A stretch of 64,000 nucleotides of DNA. It comes from Micavibrio sp. (lineage in GTDB: Bacteria > Pseudomonadota > Alphaproteobacteria > Micavibrionales > Micavibrionaceae). The stretch lies in NCBI GenBank assembly GCA_021604545.1, contig BQJE01000004.1:124001-188000 (forward strand), in the 5' to 3' direction. Shown here in pieces: positions 44,201-52,133 of the stretch (positions within the stretch are counted from its first letter, which is position 1; each line of letters begins with the position of its first letter). A program made the position numbers and the translations under genes. Below the pieces are notes generated by a model that saw only the letters and a program-made list of their open reading frames with translations, was not told the DNA's origin and made no database searches.

Positions 44201-45738
44201 TCTGCTAACCCTTTTGCAAAATTATCCAGGTGAGTCATGATATGAAGGCCGCCCGATGGCTCTGTTTCTAAGCTTAGGGCTGGGTTGTATCCGGCCCGTG
44301 TCAGTGTTGCGGTTGTCACTGCACTAGGCTGTGTTTCGGTGGTTGGCAATTTCGGCGGCAGCCCCTTCAGAATCTCTTTCGCTTCTTCCAGAGCTGAGTC
44401 TTTTCTAACGTTTTCGTCCATAGGAAGTAAGTTTTCATCGTCTGGTTCCGTAATTTGTGCCGTTGGCTCGGGGTGTTCTTTTTTAAATTTTGTCCATTCT
44501 TTACTCATTATTGTGTGTTGCTTTGTATAGCTCTTCTCATAGCTGTCTGTGGTATCGATAAAGTCGGCCCCTCCGCGCAAATTTGCTTTGCCGTCAATAA
44601 TGTATTCCAGGCCATGCAAAAGTCTTAAGGTATCGCGGCCGTGATCTTTTGTAATTTCCTTTGCTGTTTTATCGCCGACAATCTTTCTTAATTCTGTTAA
44701 TTTAGATTTGACGGCTTCATTGTCTTGAAGAGCTTTCATTATTTTCTGGCGATTTTTGGGAGACTGTATATCTTTTGGCTTAAAGCCGAATTTTGTAATG
44801 GCTGTGTTTGTTTTACTTTTTGCGTTGACGCCGCCTGTCTGGCCATCAACACCGCCGACGTCAGTACCTGGAAGGGCCGCCGTTAGGCCGGCCTGTATAA
44901 TTTTAACGTCACGGATTCTTTCCCAGGCAGGGCCGCCGTTAAAGGCGCGGGCGTACCAGCCATCCGTATGCCCCTTATAGTGTTCGCGCATCCAGTTTTT
45001 ATAAGACAACGCGAAATAATGATTAGCCTGCGGATTTTGAAGTATATCGTTGGTTGGCTTACCGAATGATGTATAGCCTTTATCATACATATCTTTGGCC
45101 GTTGGAAGCTGGACCTGATCAATACCTTCAGAGATGATTCTATCGCCTCTTTTTTGTTCGGGAATTGAATAGGCACTTGGATCGAAGTAGCTTTCAATAC
45201 GGGAGGTGGTTAAAGCAGCGACGGGCGTAATATTGCCGAATTCTTTGCCGTAGGTATTCCAAACTTGATCTACGCTGAGAAAATTTTGCTCTTTTGCAAA
45301 ATTGAAAGCGGCATCTCTTGTTTCGGAACGCTTATTAAGACTTATTACGCCATCCATAGCGATGGGATGATTGAACAGATTCATAGCACCCTGAAACAGT
45401 TTGACCTGTTCCGGATGTTTGCGCATTTCTCTACGCTCCGGGGTTTTCTCATTGATGCCACGCACAATTGAGGACTGGTTCCAGATTTGAAGAGTTATTT
45501 CCGGGTCGCTTGTGACAGCCGTGCGGATATGTTCTAAAACGGCTTTGTGATCAGAAGAATCAATGTCTGTAATATTTTTGTCGGTTAGGAATTTTTTGAT
45601 GTCGTTGTCGGTGTCAGAGCCTGGATCGGCATTGCCGTTTATGGCATGAGCTTCGTCATCGCCCTGATAATATCCGAGCAATTTCAGTCCAGCCTGAATC
45701 TGTTGTTTAATATGATTTTCGTCGTCGATGTCCGCCAT
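41260..45738 (-). CDS. 1492-residue multi-domain protein: lytic-transglycosylase-like N-terminus, HExxH metallopeptidase-like C-terminus
   Basis: No family covers its whole length that I know of. Residues about 15-55 ('LKLLGYY' with 'DTDNDIKKF') and 292-325 ('GGVDGQTGG' with 'TNTAITKFGF') resemble peptidoglycan-binding motifs. Residues 165-290 look like a soluble lytic transglycosylase/lysozyme fold: catalytic-type glutamate E182 in 'TSRIESYFDPSAYS', 'DQVQLPTAKDMYDKGY' and 'ARAFNGGPAW'. A Thr/Pro-rich linker (about 550-570) leads to an acidic middle part with an EF-hand/dockerin-like 'LDQNGDKYID' (754-763). The end holds HEIEH (1320-1324) in 'ALIHHEIEHEGVLLG'. No signal peptide or membrane helix is visible. 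It interrupts the usual dnaB-alr adjacency in reverse orientation. A secreted cell-wall-targeting effector is plausible but unproven. Confidence 0.8.
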   Translation of the reverse strand: MADIDDENHIKQQIQAGLKLLGYYQGDDEAHAINGNADPGSDTDNDIKKFLTDKNITDIDSSDHKAVLEHIRTAVTSDPEITLQIWNQSSIVRGINEKTPERREMRKHPEQVKLFQGAMNLFNHPIAMDGVISLNKRSETRDAAFNFAKEQNFLSVDQVWNTYGKEFGNITPVAALTTSRIESYFDPSAYSIPEQKRGDRIISEGIDQVQLPTAKDMYDKGYTSFGKPTNDILQNPQANHYFALSYKNWMREHYKGHTDGWYARAFNGGPAWERIRDVKIIQAGLTAALPGTDVGGVDGQTGGVNAKSKTNTAITKFGFKPKDIQSPKNRQKIMKALQDNEAVKSKLTELRKIVGDKTAKEITKDHGRDTLRLLHGLEYIIDGKANLRGGADFIDTTDSYEKSYTKQHTIMSKEWTKFKKEHPEPTAQITEPDDENLLPMDENVRKDSALEEAKEILKGLPPKLPTTETQPSAVTTATLTRAGYNPALSLETEPSGGLHIMTHLDNFAKGLAEKAEVPAQFFAGLADAASNISIDATVYAEDDDSRLNPKTETTTTLETTTITPPPEGVSTMADKKNKSQGTSSGDFTWSAAGIANWIDEKTGSLYDNTLGRAEEVMKEYLGTPEEKQVPAREIPIIRMPRGSEIGAPKAKEENPDDKEAATVITGDNKDQKADDLQTAAPEISDLTAYTLKMPHSKAEYGAFQISIHENTDGSSARFIVTPEKDAATGTHNLMTDAEDKKLTDSMVKSALKYLDQNGDKYIDPKKMEALEHGINSFEYNSTKTPLESLTNSQYANVQARGALLDELKTAIKNGGYTIGEKPAASKKVTPVNTDDYDIFVIINGSQIELGISGSVDSFLKDDNKEEKIQAALEDNFAIGSFDDKFGDLTQIQAIESLNEKATRSIKQDDVSHVELALYASAKPLLVQRMRDIKLEQPLMEGSLLQNQEGNPSPNASKDFVQAAKEGLLQDSINLEEETSKESHEGSGEPDLNEFGLIDDAQEVNDTAIVQPTNKLQELNDHFAYVYAGILLPGNPTARAKQGVELLKDPHVVERLETYMRDTMMKEVDEKNGHRQEGIDLLQKAAYEQEKLMQEHQGSHPTDQFIHDYSKIVLAGINSAALNKGLTITPTDFSPKEPVLTPLQQLHAIRDQIKGDYGNKEELANKGLALLQKPEFRAAVIEDAKQRMLNDVKVGKKHEEETPTETIARKIEDIKDEPYMNEDIKGSDDDFLRKLGNTELLGTVYAAMKSDVDLRELGFDYELEHYPDGNTLQYLKEMFTGDTRQNVPIFALPGYEFPGETRDETAMRLREDSIARALIHHEIEHEGVLLGDEDLKHDVYNIPMEDNLIKEMAAELKKGNNADPVVFVKNWMAIEESVRSGDWQERYSSGKNAEYVWDKDPDDKKLKKEYDDKIIRAYYDDISKKHPDVKTKLVELGMVGEKGLSLAFSQAGMSLEEQARMTKMALNVPNQDEAPEEKPGPMMAGTFKSDPMA

Positions 45739-45831
45739 CGATTACACCCTTTTCTCTATTCTTAAGCTCCCTTATTATTTTGCTCTATGGCTGGGAGGCT
45801 CACACTACCGTTTAAAAATACTACTTTTTTA

Positions 45832-45859
45832 TTTACAATTCGTTACTTTGGATTATACA
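45832..45859 (+). promoter_or_regulatory. candidate sigma-70 promoter for alr
   Basis: TTTACA (45832-45837) and TATACA (45854-45859) are separated by 16 bases, about 60 bases before the alr ATG, giving a leader of roughly 53 bases that contains the inverted repeat at 45876-45894. Confidence 0.5.
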
Positions 45860-45875
45860 GGAAAGCGGTTTCCGA

Positions 45876-45894
45876 TTGCAAAATTAATATGCAA
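45876..45894. promoter_or_regulatory. short inverted repeat in the alr leader
   Basis: TTGCA (45876-45880) and TGCAA (45890-45894) flank an AT-only nine-base spacer just downstream of the predicted alr transcription start. It is a possible operator; the arms are short and the call is weak. Confidence 0.25.
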
Positions 45895-45918
45895 ACACAT
45901 CTTAATAGATTGATTTAA

Positions 45919-47034
45919 ATGAATAAATTACCTACGACCCTCGTGATTGACCTGGATGAAATCAGGCAAAATTACCGTATTTTTGTCGATCTGGTGGGGG
46001 CGGATTGTACCGTTTCTGCGGTGGTCAAAGCCGATAGTTACGGTCTTGGTATGGCGCCGGTGGCGGCGATTTTACACGAGGAAGGTTGCCGTGAGTTTTT
46101 TGTCGCAACACCGGAGGAAGGGGCGGAGTTAAGGGAGGTCGTAACCGATTCCCAAATTTTCATTTTGAATGGTTATTACAAAGGTTATGAGGCTGATTAC
46201 GCTCACTATGACCTCATTCCTGTTCTGAATTCTCTTGAAGAAATTGAGCGTTACAAAACTGGGTCATGCATCCTGCATTTCAATACAGGCATGAACCGCC
46301 TCGGGCTTAGCGTTGATGAAACGCAAAAATTGTTAGAAGACAAGACGCTTTTGGATGGCCGTAACGTTGAATATGTGATGAGTCATTTTGCTTGCGCCGA
46401 TGAAGCGGATAATCCCATGAACCGGCAGCAGTTTGCAAAGTTCACCGAGATTGCAAAGCATTTCCCAGATGTAAAAAAATCCATGGCAAATTCATCCGGT
46501 GCATATCGTAGTTCTGATTACCATCTCGACATGATCCGCCCTGGTATGGGGCTTTATGGTTTGAATCCAACACCGGAGGCAACCAACCCGATGTGTGAGA
46601 CCGTTAGTTTAGAAGGAAAAATTTTGCAGATCCGTGAGGCAAAAAAAGGTGAAACAGTTGGTTACGGTGCCACATATACATTCGAAAAGGACACGATGTT
46701 GGCGACGGTGGCGCTGGGTTATGCCGATGGTATGTTATGGAGCCTTGGCAATAAAGGACAATTATTCTGGAAGGGCAGCGCACTTCCTGTGAGGGGCCGG
46801 GTATCGATGGATTTACTGACCGTTGATTTAGGTAATATTGTGCAAAATGATTTGCCGCGTGTGGGTGATAGGCTGGAAGTGATTGGCCCCCACCAAAACG
46901 CCGATGATCTGGCAAAGGCTGCTGGGACGATTGGCTATGAAATCCTCACCGCTTTGGGTTTGCGTTATGAGCGGATCTATCGTTATCAAGCTGAGGTTAA
47001 AACGTTGGATAGCGCGTCATCAATTTCTTCGTAG
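45919..47034 (+). CDS. alr: alanine racemase Alr
   Basis: PLP enzyme interconverting L- and D-alanine, supplying D-Ala for peptidoglycan. The PLP lysine is in 'VSAVVKADSYGLGMAPVA' (K37), 'CILHFNTGMNRLGLS' and 'MIRPGMGLYGLNP' follow, and the second catalytic tyrosine is in 'ETVGYGATYTF'. 'LPVRGRVSMDLLTVDLG' closes the active site. At 371 residues it is full length. In related genomes alr directly follows dnaB; here the 1492-aa gene intervenes. Its 3' end overlaps that of the VanX-like gene by 49 bases. Confidence 0.97.
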   Translation: MNKLPTTLVIDLDEIRQNYRIFVDLVGADCTVSAVVKADSYGLGMAPVAAILHEEGCREFFVATPEEGAELREVVTDSQIFILNGYYKGYEADYAHYDLIPVLNSLEEIERYKTGSCILHFNTGMNRLGLSVDETQKLLEDKTLLDGRNVEYVMSHFACADEADNPMNRQQFAKFTEIAKHFPDVKKSMANSSGAYRSSDYHLDMIRPGMGLYGLNPTPEATNPMCETVSLEGKILQIREAKKGETVGYGATYTFEKDTMLATVALGYADGMLWSLGNKGQLFWKGSALPVRGRVSMDLLTVDLGNIVQNDLPRVGDRLEVIGPHQNADDLAKAAGTIGYEILTALGLRYERIYRYQAEVKTLDSASSISS

Positions 47035-47765
47035 ATTTTATTCTTTAAAGATTCGAAATGTGCGTCCGGGAAATCTTTCGGGTCCGCAATGTTCATATAG
47101 TCGTCGGTCATGCGCATCTGAACAGGAAGGGCTTTGTCTGAAAGTGGCGCGTAGCCCTGATAGATTTTTTGTGGAAGACGAAAATCCCACCATTCCTGTG
47201 GTAGGGGTAGAAGTGGTGTTTTAAGGTTGTTTGCAGCGATCTTCATCGCCGTATTTAGCTTTTGTCTGTTGTCTTTGATCTCATCGCTCAAATCTTGATA
47301 TTCACGATGGGCGGCATTGAATGTGGCATCTGGCTTTGCTGCCAGATAATCAAACTCCGTGCCCATTTCAATCAACTGGCTTTCCATAGTTTCCAATGAG
47401 AGGTCAATGGCCATGCCGCGCGGATGCGCGCCGGCGCCAGGCGGAGAAAGCAGCCGATCCGGCCCTTCCAGCCATCCCGGGTTTTTTTTGACAATCAACG
47501 ATTTTTCCATCCGTTTTTGGGCCTCTACCGTGCGAAGGCCATCATAAAGTACGAATTGCAGCTTGTGGTCTTTGAAGCAGGCGGCTGAGGCGATGAGAAC
47601 AACCTTAGCAAGGTGCTTATGTAACCATAGCTTTGCGCCCTTGCGATAAATAACGCCAAATATGTTGTCAGGTGCAGGTTTGCAGTAGGTTAGATCAATC
47701 CGCAGCGGGAAATCTTCTGTAAAAATATCCATCGGGACGAGGTTTTCGGGTGTTATTTTCTTCAT
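46986..47765 (-). CDS. D-alanyl-D-alanine dipeptidase, VanX/DdpX-like (M15D), with H-to-D change at a zinc ligand
   Basis: Family members hydrolyse D-Ala-D-Ala. The preferred start is the ATG at 47763-47765 ('MKKITPENL'); an upstream in-frame ATG lies at 47777. Numbered from that upstream ATG, the M15 zinc residues H118 and D125 are in 'GAGAHPRGMAIDLS', and the conserved arginine is in 'LYDGLRTVEAQ'. The catalytic Glu is in 'PQEWWDFRLP', where family members have EWWH, so the third ligand His is replaced by Asp (D198). The codon is GAT in clean frame. It overlaps alr by 49 bases tail to tail. It may recycle or trim cell-wall dipeptides; no resistance operon (vanH/vanA) is nearby. Confidence 0.88.
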   Translation of the reverse strand: MKKITPENLVPMDIFTEDFPLRIDLTYCKPAPDNIFGVIYRKGAKLWLHKHLAKVVLIASAACFKDHKLQFVLYDGLRTVEAQKRMEKSLIVKKNPGWLEGPDRLLSPPGAGAHPRGMAIDLSLETMESQLIEMGTEFDYLAAKPDATFNAAHREYQDLSDEIKDNRQKLNTAMKIAANNLKTPLLPLPQEWWDFRLPQKIYQGYAPLSDKALPVQMRMTDDYMNIADPKDFPDAHFESLKNKIYEEIDDALSNVLTSA

Positions 47766-47882
47766 GACATAATACACATAACATGTACTGAAACTTGGGT
47801 CTACGCTCTAGACGAAGGCACTGATTTACTTTACTGTTCACCGGAAATCCTGACTCCAAAACAGCAATGAACAAGACATAAT

Positions 47883-48737
47883 ATGAGCGCACAATCTGAA
47901 GACGCGGTGGTAGAAGAATTAGCTGGAAGCATATCTGCTCGCAAGAAATTACCACTCGATTATATTCTGGATGTTTTTGAAGCTGTCGGGGGTACCTTGC
48001 TGCGGTTTTTCAGTGCCGTTGGTAGGCTTTCGACTTTTATAGGCAAGTCGGTGGCCCATTGCTTTTTGCCACCTTTCTTTCCGGCGCAGCTTGGACGTCA
48101 AATAATTGATATTGGTTATTATTCCCTGCCGGTCGTCGGCATGACGGCTTTGTTTACCGGGATGGTGCTGGCGCTGCAAAGCTATACTGGTTTTTCCCGC
48201 TTTAACGCGGAAGGGGCAGTTGCCGGGGTTGTTGTTCTGTCGGTCACGCGGGAGCTGGCACCTGTGCTGGCCGGTCTCATGGTGGCCGGGCGGGTTGGCG
48301 CATCAATTGCTGCTGAGATTGGTACGATGCGGGTGACTGAGCAGATTGATGCGCTTGCGACCTTGTCTGTAAACGCATTCAAATATCTGATTGCGCCACG
48401 TGTCATTGCCGGGACGATCATGCTGCCTTTGCTGGTGTTTGTTGGTGATATTATCGGGGTGTTTGGCGGTTATATCGTGGGGATTTATAATCTTGGCTTT
48501 TCACCGGGCAGTTATCTGTCGCAGACCTGGGATACGCTCGAATCCATGGATGTCATTTCCGGTCTTGTGAAGGCTGGCGTGTTCGGCTTTATCGTTGCGG
48601 TTATGGGTTGTTATCATGGCTTTAACTCACAGCGTGGCGCGCAGGGTGTTGGTGCAGCAACAACAAACGCGGTGGTGTCTGCTTCGATCCTGATCTTGAT
48701 CTTCAACTACATTCTAACGCAGGTCTTTTTCTCATGA
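47883..48737 (+). CDS. mlaE: MlaE-family ABC transporter permease
   Basis: Inner-membrane permease of the Mla phospholipid transport system, 284 residues. The signatures 'QLGRQIIDIGYYSLPVVGMTALFTGMVLALQSYTGFSRF', 'VVLSVTRELAPVLAGLMVAGRVGASIAAEIGTMRVTEQIDAL' and 'GFIVAVMGCYHGFNSQRGAQGVGAATTNAVV' are classic for the family. An N-terminal 40-residue segment is hydrophilic. It overlaps the mlaF start by four bases (ATGA). The partner MlaD-like gene is at 6767-7231. Confidence 0.96.
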   Translation: MSAQSEDAVVEELAGSISARKKLPLDYILDVFEAVGGTLLRFFSAVGRLSTFIGKSVAHCFLPPFFPAQLGRQIIDIGYYSLPVVGMTALFTGMVLALQSYTGFSRFNAEGAVAGVVVLSVTRELAPVLAGLMVAGRVGASIAAEIGTMRVTEQIDALATLSVNAFKYLIAPRVIAGTIMLPLLVFVGDIIGVFGGYIVGIYNLGFSPGSYLSQTWDTLESMDVISGLVKAGVFGFIVAVMGCYHGFNSQRGAQGVGAATTNAVVSASILILIFNYILTQVFFS

Positions 48738-49501
48738 GTGATGCCAAACTTCAGTTGATCGGTGTAAAAAAAGCTTTTGGTTCGAAGAAGGTTTTGCAAG
48801 GCGTTGATCTTGAAGTGCCAACAGGAAAATCGCTGGTGGTGATTGGCGGTTCGGGCACGGGTAAGTCAGTTATGCTGAAATGTGTGCTGGGGCTTATGTA
48901 TCCTGATGAAGGCACCATCATGGTGGATAATCAAGATATTCGTGGGCTGGATACCAAGGGGCGCGAGCGACTGATGCAAAAATTTGGCATGTTGTTCCAG
49001 GGTGGTGCTCTTTTTGATTCCATGAAAGTCTGGGAGAATGTGGCTTTTGGTCTGGTGCAGGGACGCGGTATGGACCGCAAAAAAGCCCAAGATATTGCCA
49101 TTGAAAAAATCGTATCAGTTGGGTTGAAAGCCGAAACTGGAGATCTTTACCCTGCGGAATTGTCAGGTGGCATGCAAAAACGTGTTGGTCTGGCCCGCGC
49201 CGTCGCGGCCAGTCCGGAAATTATTTTCTTTGACGAGCCAACAACTGGTCTGGATCCGATTATGGCCGATGTCATCAACAAATTGATTGTCGAGCAGGTG
49301 AAAGATCTGGGCGCAACGGCTTTATCAATCACCCATGACATGGCAAGCGTGCGGACAATTGCCGATTATGTGGCCATGATCCACGAAGGCACGATTATCT
49401 GGACGGGTCCGGTTGAGGATCTTGATGATTCCGGTAGTGAGTATGTTGAACAATTTATCCATGGCCGCGCCGACGGACCGATAACGCGGCGTGTGGCCTA
49501 G
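48734..49501 (+). CDS. mlaF: MlaF-family ABC transporter ATP-binding protein
   Basis: ATPase of the Mla transporter, 255 residues. Walker A is 'VVIGGSGTGKSVMLKCVLGL', the signature motif is 'LSGGMQKRVGLARAVA', Walker B is 'IIFFDEPTTGLDPI', and the switch histidine is in 'LSITHDMASVRTIAD'. Translationally coupled to mlaE. PBP1A follows 15 bases later on the same strand, suggesting one envelope operon of mlaE, mlaF and mrcA. Confidence 0.97.
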   Translation: MSDAKLQLIGVKKAFGSKKVLQGVDLEVPTGKSLVVIGGSGTGKSVMLKCVLGLMYPDEGTIMVDNQDIRGLDTKGRERLMQKFGMLFQGGALFDSMKVWENVAFGLVQGRGMDRKKAQDIAIEKIVSVGLKAETGDLYPAELSGGMQKRVGLARAVAASPEIIFFDEPTTGLDPIMADVINKLIVEQVKDLGATALSITHDMASVRTIADYVAMIHEGTIIWTGPVEDLDDSGSEYVEQFIHGRADGPITRRVA

Positions 49502-49516
49502 AGTAAGACTGGCACC

Positions 49517-51982
49517 ATGAAATATCTCTGGTATGCATTTTTGGGACTATTTTCGCTGGGCTGTCTTGGCCTGATAGCCGGGATCGTCGGTTTTGTTTAC
49601 ATCATAAGCTATTACGGTCAGGACCTTCCTGATTACAAACAGCTAAAGGACTATCAACCGTCAATTGTAACCCGTCTCTATGCCGGAGATGGACGTCTCA
49701 TGGCCGAATTTGCGCAGGAGAAGCGGGTTTTTATGCCGATCGAAACGATTCCGGATCTGGTGAAGAACGCCTTTATCGCTGCTGAAGATAAGAATTTTTA
49801 TGAACATGAAGGCGTTGACCCAACGGCAGTTTTGCGCGCTGTATCTGTTTATGTTCAACATCTATTAGGCCAGGATGTAAATGTTATAGGTGGCTCAACA
49901 ATTACTCAACAAGTCGTAAAAAACTTTTTGTTAAGCAATGAACGTAAATTTGAACGTAAAATCAGGGAAGCTATCTTGGCACATAGAATTGAACGTGCCA
50001 TGACCAAAAATCAAATTTTGGAATTATATTTAAATGAAATTTTTATGGGCGCAAGGGCTTATGGTATTGCTGCCGCGGCTCAGCATTATTTTAATAAGTC
50101 CTTGGATGAATTGGATGTAGCAGAAGCAGCTTACCTTGCAGCACTACCAAAGGCGCCGAACAATTATCACCCTGTACGCAATCGGGATGAAGCTACGAAA
50201 CGTCGGAATGATATTATCGTGCTGATGCAAAAGAACGATTTTATTACAAAAGCAGAAGCTGATCTTGCCAAACTTAAGCCACTAAAAATAACGCCGCATG
50301 ATGAAACAAAAATTGTCGATGCCCCTTATTTTGCAGAGAAAGTACGTAGGGAATTAAAAGATCGCTACGGCGAAGACGCACTTTATGGTGGCGGTCTGGT
50401 GGCGCGGACCAGCATTGATCCAAAAATGCAGGATATTGCCATTCGTGTTTTGCGTGAGGGTCTCATGGCATATGATCGCCGTCACGGCTGGCGCGGCCCT
50501 GTGACTCATATCAAGGATGCTGAGGACTGGCAGGTGAAATTGCGCAATTATGGCCGCCCGGAATCATTATTGGAAGAATGGGAAATGGCGGTTGTCCTTA
50601 AAACGGAAAACGTCAAAGCCGAGATTGGATTTGTTGGCGGTGGCCGCGCGAGTTTGCCGCTAAAAGGCGTGGCCTGGGCACGTAAATGTCTGAGCGAGTG
50701 CTATGCGCTTGGCCCGGAGATCATCAGGATGGATCAGGTGATAAAAACCGGCGATGTCATTATGGTTGAAAAAGTTCCGGCCAAAGATGCAGAAGGCAAC
50801 GAGACAAAAGAAAGTACATATGAGCTGCAGCAAGTGCCAAAAATCCAGGGCTCTATTATCGCTCTTGATCCACATACGGGCCGCGTGCTGGCGATGCAGG
50901 GTGGCTGGAAACATGATACCAGCGAGTTCAACCGCGCCACGCAGGCTCAGCGTCAGCCCGGCTCGGCCTTTAAGCCCTTTGTTTATCTAGCAGCGCTGGA
51001 AAGCGGCTTTACCCCTGCCACGCTTGTCCTTGATGCCCCTTTTGTCATTGAAGATCGTCCCGGCAATATCTGGAAGCCAACCAATTATTCTAACGATTTT
51101 TATGGGCCGACGCCCATTCGGGTTGGCGTCGAAAAATCACGGAACCTGATGACGGTACGTTTGGCCGATTATATCGGCATGGAAAAAATATCGGATTACG
51201 CCGAGCGTTTTGGTATTACAGATGACATGCCACCTTTGCTTGCCAATGCGTTGGGCTCTGGTGAAACAACTTTGCTAAAACTAACATCTGCCTACGCGAT
51301 GCTTGTTAATGGCGGTAAGAAAATCACGCCGACTTTTATTGACCGTATTCAGGACCGTCGGGGTCTGACAGTATTTAAACACGATAAGCGGCCTTGTGAG
51401 GGTTGTGGTCATCTGGTGCGCTGGGAAGATCAGAACGTGCCCGATGTTCCCGATATTCGTGAGCAGCTGTCTGACCCAAAAACATCCTATCAGATTGTTT
51501 CCATTCTTGAGGGTGTGGTGCAACGTGGTACAGGCATTCGTATTAAATCACTGGGACGGCCGTTGGCGGGAAAAACGGGGACAACCAATGAATCCAAGGA
51601 TACCTGGTTTATCGGTTTTTCGCCCGATTTGGTCGTAGGCGTTTTTGCTGGTTTTGATGAGCCAAAATCTTTGGGCAAGCGTGAGACGGGATCATCGGTT
51701 TCCGTGCCGATTTTTAAAGCCTTCATGGAAGCAGCGCTGGAGGGTGAGCCGCCCTCACCATTTCGGATTCCACCCGGTATTCGCCAGGTGCAGATTAATG
51801 GTGCGACTGGCGTGCGCGCCAGACCGGGCGATCAGCGCGTCATCTGGGAGGCTTTTGTGGCCGGCACCGAACCGACGGATGAAATGTTTATTCTCGACGG
51901 GCGCGGTATTAATTTAATGCCCGAGTCCACTGGCGACAACATTGGTGAGTCGGCGACGACTGGCACCGGCGGCATTTACTAG
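49517..51982 (+). CDS. mrcA: class A penicillin-binding protein 1A (bifunctional glycosyltransferase/transpeptidase)
   Basis: Builds peptidoglycan by polymerising lipid II and cross-linking peptides. An N-terminal membrane helix (about 8-33) precedes the GT51 domain with 'FIAAEDKNFYEHEGVDPTAVLRA', 'GGSTITQQVVKNFLLSNERKFERK' and 'KNQILELYLNEIFMGARAYGI'. The transpeptidase has the active serine in 'GSAFKPFVYLAAL', the SxN motif in 'GVEKSRNLMTVRLA' and 'AGKTGTTNESKDTWF'. At 821 residues the length fits PBP1A, including the OB-like insertion. Base composition is AT-richer around 49850-50350 than elsewhere in the gene. Confidence 0.97.
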   Translation: MKYLWYAFLGLFSLGCLGLIAGIVGFVYIISYYGQDLPDYKQLKDYQPSIVTRLYAGDGRLMAEFAQEKRVFMPIETIPDLVKNAFIAAEDKNFYEHEGVDPTAVLRAVSVYVQHLLGQDVNVIGGSTITQQVVKNFLLSNERKFERKIREAILAHRIERAMTKNQILELYLNEIFMGARAYGIAAAAQHYFNKSLDELDVAEAAYLAALPKAPNNYHPVRNRDEATKRRNDIIVLMQKNDFITKAEADLAKLKPLKITPHDETKIVDAPYFAEKVRRELKDRYGEDALYGGGLVARTSIDPKMQDIAIRVLREGLMAYDRRHGWRGPVTHIKDAEDWQVKLRNYGRPESLLEEWEMAVVLKTENVKAEIGFVGGGRASLPLKGVAWARKCLSECYALGPEIIRMDQVIKTGDVIMVEKVPAKDAEGNETKESTYELQQVPKIQGSIIALDPHTGRVLAMQGGWKHDTSEFNRATQAQRQPGSAFKPFVYLAALESGFTPATLVLDAPFVIEDRPGNIWKPTNYSNDFYGPTPIRVGVEKSRNLMTVRLADYIGMEKISDYAERFGITDDMPPLLANALGSGETTLLKLTSAYAMLVNGGKKITPTFIDRIQDRRGLTVFKHDKRPCEGCGHLVRWEDQNVPDVPDIREQLSDPKTSYQIVSILEGVVQRGTGIRIKSLGRPLAGKTGTTNESKDTWFIGFSPDLVVGVFAGFDEPKSLGKRETGSSVSVPIFKAFMEAALEGEPPSPFRIPPGIRQVQINGATGVRARPGDQRVIWEAFVAGTEPTDEMFILDGRGINLMPESTGDNIGESATTGTGGIY

Positions 51983-52006
51983 TCTCAAATTTATCAGGAA
52001 AATTAA

Positions 52007-52081
52007 TGGAGCGAGTGAAGAGATTCGAACTCTCGACATTTTCGTTGGCAACGAAATGCTCTACCCCTGAGCTACACTCGC
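52007..52081 (-). tRNA. trnG: tRNA-Gly (anticodon GCC), CCA encoded
   Basis: Read on the minus strand, acceptor arms GCGAGTG and CACTCGC pair, followed by T and an encoded CCA. The D-arm (GCTC...GAGC), the anticodon stem TTTCG/CGAAA with loop TTGCCAA and the T-arm (GAGAG-TTCGAAT-CTCTT) all fold well. The anticodon GCC reads GGC/GGT glycine codons. It stands alone, 24 bases downstream of the convergent PBP1A stop, with its own promoter-like sequence upstream. Confidence 0.97.
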
Positions 52082-52102
52082 GTTTCCGTTAAGAATGGTG
52101 AG

Positions 52103-52130
52103 AATATAGAGAAAAATCAGCTGTGGTCAA
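52103..52130 (-). promoter_or_regulatory. promoter of tRNA-Gly
   Basis: On the minus strand TTGACC (52125-52130) and TATATT (52103-52108) are separated by 16 bases and lie about 22 bases from the mature tRNA 5' end. It is one of the better promoter matches in the window. Confidence 0.65.
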
Positions 52131-52133
52131 GCG

